Below the pieces are notes generated by a model. It did no database searches. It was not told where the DNA came from and saw only the letters and a list, made by a program, of their open reading frames with translations. The position numbers and the translations under genes are program-made. A stretch of 8,297 bases of DNA from Desulfurococcales archaeon (GTDB lineage Archaea; Thermoproteota; Thermoprotei_A; Sulfolobales; Ignisphaeraceae). The DNA is taken from assembly GCA_028276605.1 (NCBI GenBank), contig JAPYWC010000028.1:1-8297 (forward strand), read 5' to 3'. Of the stretch, positions 6,403 through 8,297 are shown in pieces; the first letter of the stretch is position 1, and each line of letters starts with the position of its first letter.

Positions 6403-7623
6403 ACGCCACCACCGAAAATATATGTAGGGCTTCTTGGAAAGACAAACGTTGGTAAATCTACGTTCTTTTCAGCTGCAACGCTCATACCCGTAGCAATTGA
6501 GAACAGACCCTTTGTTACTCTAGAACCTCATGAAGGAATTGCTTATGTTAGGAGAACCTGCGTCCACAAAGAGCTTGGCTTACCTGGTTGCAATCCCATT
6601 AACTCGCTTTGTATAAGAGGTGAGAGGTTCATACCCATAGTTTTAGTGGACCTGCCAGGACTTGTGAAGGATGCTCATAAAGGAAGAGGCTTGGGGAACA
6701 AGTTTTTAGATGCTATAAGGCAGGCCGATGCATTAATACACGTTGTTGACGCTTCTGGCTCTACAGATGAGGATGGAAGACCTGTTAAGCCTGGTTATAG
6801 AGATCCGGTTGAGGATGTTCTGGAGATAGAGAGGGAATACGATGAATGGATGTACGGCATCATAGCAAAGGATTGGAGCCGATTTGCAAGAGCCCTTGAT
6901 ACGATGAACAAGTCGCAAATGATTGAAGCGCTTACACAAAGACTCTCAGGACTATCAATAAGGAGAGAGCATGTGACGCTAGCATTGGCTAAGACCAAGC
7001 TTGAGAACATTAAGCCATCTATGTGGAGAGAAGAGGAGTTAAGGCTATTCGTAAAAACCCTTAGAGAGATCTCAAAACCCATTATTATAGCAGCTAACAA
7101 GATTGATATACCGGAAGCTAAAGACATGCTAAAAGAGATGATGAAGAAGCTACCAAACAGGATAATAGTTCCAGTAACAGCACTAGGCGAACTTGTACTA
7201 AGAAGACTTGCACAGAAAGGGGTAGTTGAATACCTACCTGGAGATCCTGACTTCAAAGTCAAGGACCATTCAGCGCTCACCTCTCAGCAGGTGAAGGGGC
7301 TAGAGATAATTAGAGAGATTATGAAGGAGTTTGGTGGAACAGGAGTTCAGAGAGCAATAAACGCCGTGGTGTTCGATGGGCTGAAGAGGGTTGTTGTCTA
7401 CCCTGTAGAAGATGAGAATAGGTTCACTGATAGCAAAGGCAATGTTCTTCCTGACGCATACCTAGTGCCAGAAGGAACAACAGCTCTTCAGCTAGCCTAC
7501 ATGATTCACACAGATCTTGGCAAAAAGTTCCTTTATGCGGTAAACGCAAAGACCAAGCAGAGGGTTGGGAAAGACTACATACTTAAAGACGGCGATGTCA
7601 TAAAGATCGTTGCGGCTGTATAA
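6403..7623 (+). CDS. ychF: YchF/OLA1-family GTP-binding protein (Obg superfamily), non-canonical start
   Basis: This is a ribosome-associated translation-factor GTPase of 406 aa, the usual archaeal length. G1 is GKTNVGKS (12-19), followed by TFFSAATL. NRPFVTLEPHEG is the switch I region. G3 is DLPG (83-86) with the YchF-typical HKGRGLGNKFLDAIRQADALIHVVDASG. A helical insert runs about 140-225. G4 is NKID (232-235), a canonical GTP-specific form unlike the NMSE of human OLA1. A TGS domain fills about 328-406 and ends KDGDVIKIV. The frame has no ATG, GTG or TTG between the TAG at 6397 and GTG 6646, which would remove the P-loop. I place the start at ACG 6403: it precedes PPPKIYVGLLG, where relatives have their initiator Met, and GGTG lies 7 nt upstream. 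AUA 6418 is a weaker option. A sequence error is possible. The COG1325 gene follows after 2 nt. Confidence 0.9.
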   Translation, partial: TPPPKIYVGLLGKTNVGKSTFFSAATLIPVAIENRPFVTLEPHEGIAYVRRTCVHKELGLPGCNPINSLCIRGERFIPIVLVDLPGLVKDAHKGRGLGNKFLDAIRQADALIHVVDASGSTDEDGRPVKPGYRDPVEDVLEIEREYDEWMYGIIAKDWSRFARALDTMNKSQMIEALTQRLSGLSIRREHVTLALAKTKLENIKPSMWREEELRLFVKTLREISKPIIIAANKIDIPEAKDMLKEMMKKLPNRIIVPVTALGELVLRRLAQKGVVEYLPGDPDFKVKDHSALTSQQVKGLEIIREIMKEFGGTGVQRAINAVVFDGLKRVVVYPVEDENRFTDSKGNVLPDAYLVPEGTTALQLAYMIHTDLGKKFLYAVNAKTKQRVGKDYILKDGDVIKIVAAV

Positions 7624-7625
7624 GC

Positions 7626-8105
7626 ATGGTGGTGCATGAAGCTAGAAAAGTAGTATTAGCCGAGGTTATCCTTACAACCTACTGTCACGCGACAGAGGAT
7701 TGTAATAAGGTTAGGCAGGCAATCCTTAACATAATTCCTCGAGACCTTGCCTCCTCAATAAGCGTAAGCGAAACGGTTATGAGGGGGTACTATGGGAACC
7801 CAATAGTAGTTATTGAGGCTAGGCTAAAAGGAGAGGAGGCACTTAAGGCGCTGAAATACATGGCATCAATTCTTAGTGAGTCGGATAAGAGGTACATAGT
7901 AAACTCCTTTGAGCTTAGATACGATAAGAAAGCTAACAAGGTCTTCATTAGGATAGATAAGCAGAGTGCGTACATAGGCAAACCAGTGGTTGCAGAAGGA
8001 GATGACGTGATAAAGATAACACTATCTTTCTCAATGCGTAGGTCTGCTGAAGATGTGAAGAAGTTCCTAGAGGAGGTATTCTTTGGTCAGTCCACCGAGA
8101 GCTAA
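7626..8105 (+). CDS. COG1325 RNA-binding protein, predicted exosome-associated subunit
   Basis: This 159-aa protein matches the archaeal family COG1325 (PF01877), predicted RNA-binding and linked to the exosome by gene neighbourhood. Family landmarks are TYCHATEDCNKVRQAIL near the N-terminus (18-34), GYYGNPIVVIEARLKGEEA (54-72), LSESDKRY, and IRIDKQSAYIG (108-118), ending in a short beta/alpha segment DVIKITLSFSM. Length is as usual for the family. ATG 7626 begins 2 nt after the ychF stop, and the next two codons are GTG, so the start could slip by one or two residues without consequence. The gene behind it starts 1 nt after its stop. The biochemical function of the family is not established to my knowledge. 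Confidence 0.85.
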   Translation: MVVHEARKVVLAEVILTTYCHATEDCNKVRQAILNIIPRDLASSISVSETVMRGYYGNPIVVIEARLKGEEALKALKYMASILSESDKRYIVNSFELRYDKKANKVFIRIDKQSAYIGKPVVAEGDDVIKITLSFSMRRSAEDVKKFLEEVFFGQSTES

Positions 8106-8106
8106 T

Positions 8107-8297
8107 ATGCTTCTACACTTCGCAACATGCGATGATATACTAAAGTATATCTCAGAAGATGATGTCACTATACTAGGGCTTGATGAAAACACCTACAACA
8201 AGTGCTTTGAGTCTATAACAAAAGCCGATAAGGATGTTGTGTTTTTGCCTAGAAGAATTGTTGAGGTAAGCGTAAACAGTATTAGGGAGGTGAGTGT
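8107..8297 (+). CDS. N-terminal fragment, possibly RNase P protein component 3 (Rpp30)
   Basis: ATG 8107 follows the previous stop by 1 nt and is open for 63 codons to the window end, reading MLLHFATCDDILKYISEDD and on to VVFLPRRIVEVSVNSIREV. The alternating strand and helix pattern fits the start of an alpha/beta barrel. COG1325 genes are commonly followed by the RNase P subunit Rpp30/Rnp3 in archaeal exosome clusters, which is the main reason for the suggestion. The visible residues carry no diagnostic motif, so this is an inference from context. Position and operon membership are sound; the product is not. Confidence 0.45.
   Translation, partial: MLLHFATCDDILKYISEDDVTILGLDENTYNKCFESITKADKDVVFLPRRIVEVSVNSIREVS

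Noticed and set aside
6646..7623. Start of ychF at GTG 6646
   Set aside because: That start would remove the P-loop GKTNVGKS and switch I, which are intact in the same frame upstream.
1..8297. CRISPR array, insertion sequence or phage/plasmid integration
   Set aside because: No spaced direct repeats, terminal inverted repeats, transposase or integrase sequence was seen. Repeats found are 8-13 bases and local.

Overview
The window looks like chromosomal DNA of a hyperthermophilic crenarchaeon (Thermoprotei, perhaps Desulfurococcales-like; genus not identified). The protein set is archaeal: a Trm10-type tRNA methyltransferase, ribosomal protein eL15, the archaeal form of YchF, and a COG1325 exosome-associated protein. 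Base composition is AT-rich, gaps are tiny, and start sites show crenarchaeal signals: TATA-like boxes about 26 nt ahead of the start codon (leaderless messages) or GGTG Shine-Dalgarno elements ahead of GTG/TTG starts.

Layout. (1) 1-1023, minus: the N-terminal 341 codons of a Trm10-family SPOUT methyltransferase, running off the left edge. (2) 1142-1474, minus: a small winged-helix DNA-binding protein. (3) 1622-5599, plus: a tight three-gene operon read divergently from the winged-helix gene. It encodes a 757-aa protein (predicted beta-propeller plus cysteine-rich beta-sandwich part), a 206-aa protein resembling the N-terminal domain of VirB4-type ATPases, and a 355-aa HerA/VirB4-type P-loop ATPase that begins where the second protein ends in domain terms. 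(4) 5607-6275, minus: eL15, convergent with the operon. (5) 6403-8297, plus: YchF GTPase, the COG1325 RNA-binding protein and a truncated third gene, nearly end to end.

How they fit together. The translation and RNA genes (Trm10, eL15, YchF, the exosome-associated protein, the possible RNase P subunit) are housekeeping. The 1622-5599 operon is the uncharacterised part. It looks like a split VirB4/HerA motor co-produced with a large cytosolic scaffold-like protein and possibly controlled by the divergent winged-helix protein. The only archaeal VirB4/HerA systems I can relate it to are HerA-NurA and the CedB-type DNA-import ATPase. No NurA-like nuclease and no polytopic membrane protein lies in the window.

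The second notable point is the start of ychF. Its reading frame has no ATG, GTG or TTG before the P-loop. A stop codon, a GGTG element and an ACG at the expected first codon sit where a normal start should be, and an 8-codon ORF precedes them at the predicted transcript 5' end.

Gene-free stretches are all under 140 bases and hold only promoters or possible termination signals. I saw no tRNA, rRNA, CRISPR array or insertion sequence.
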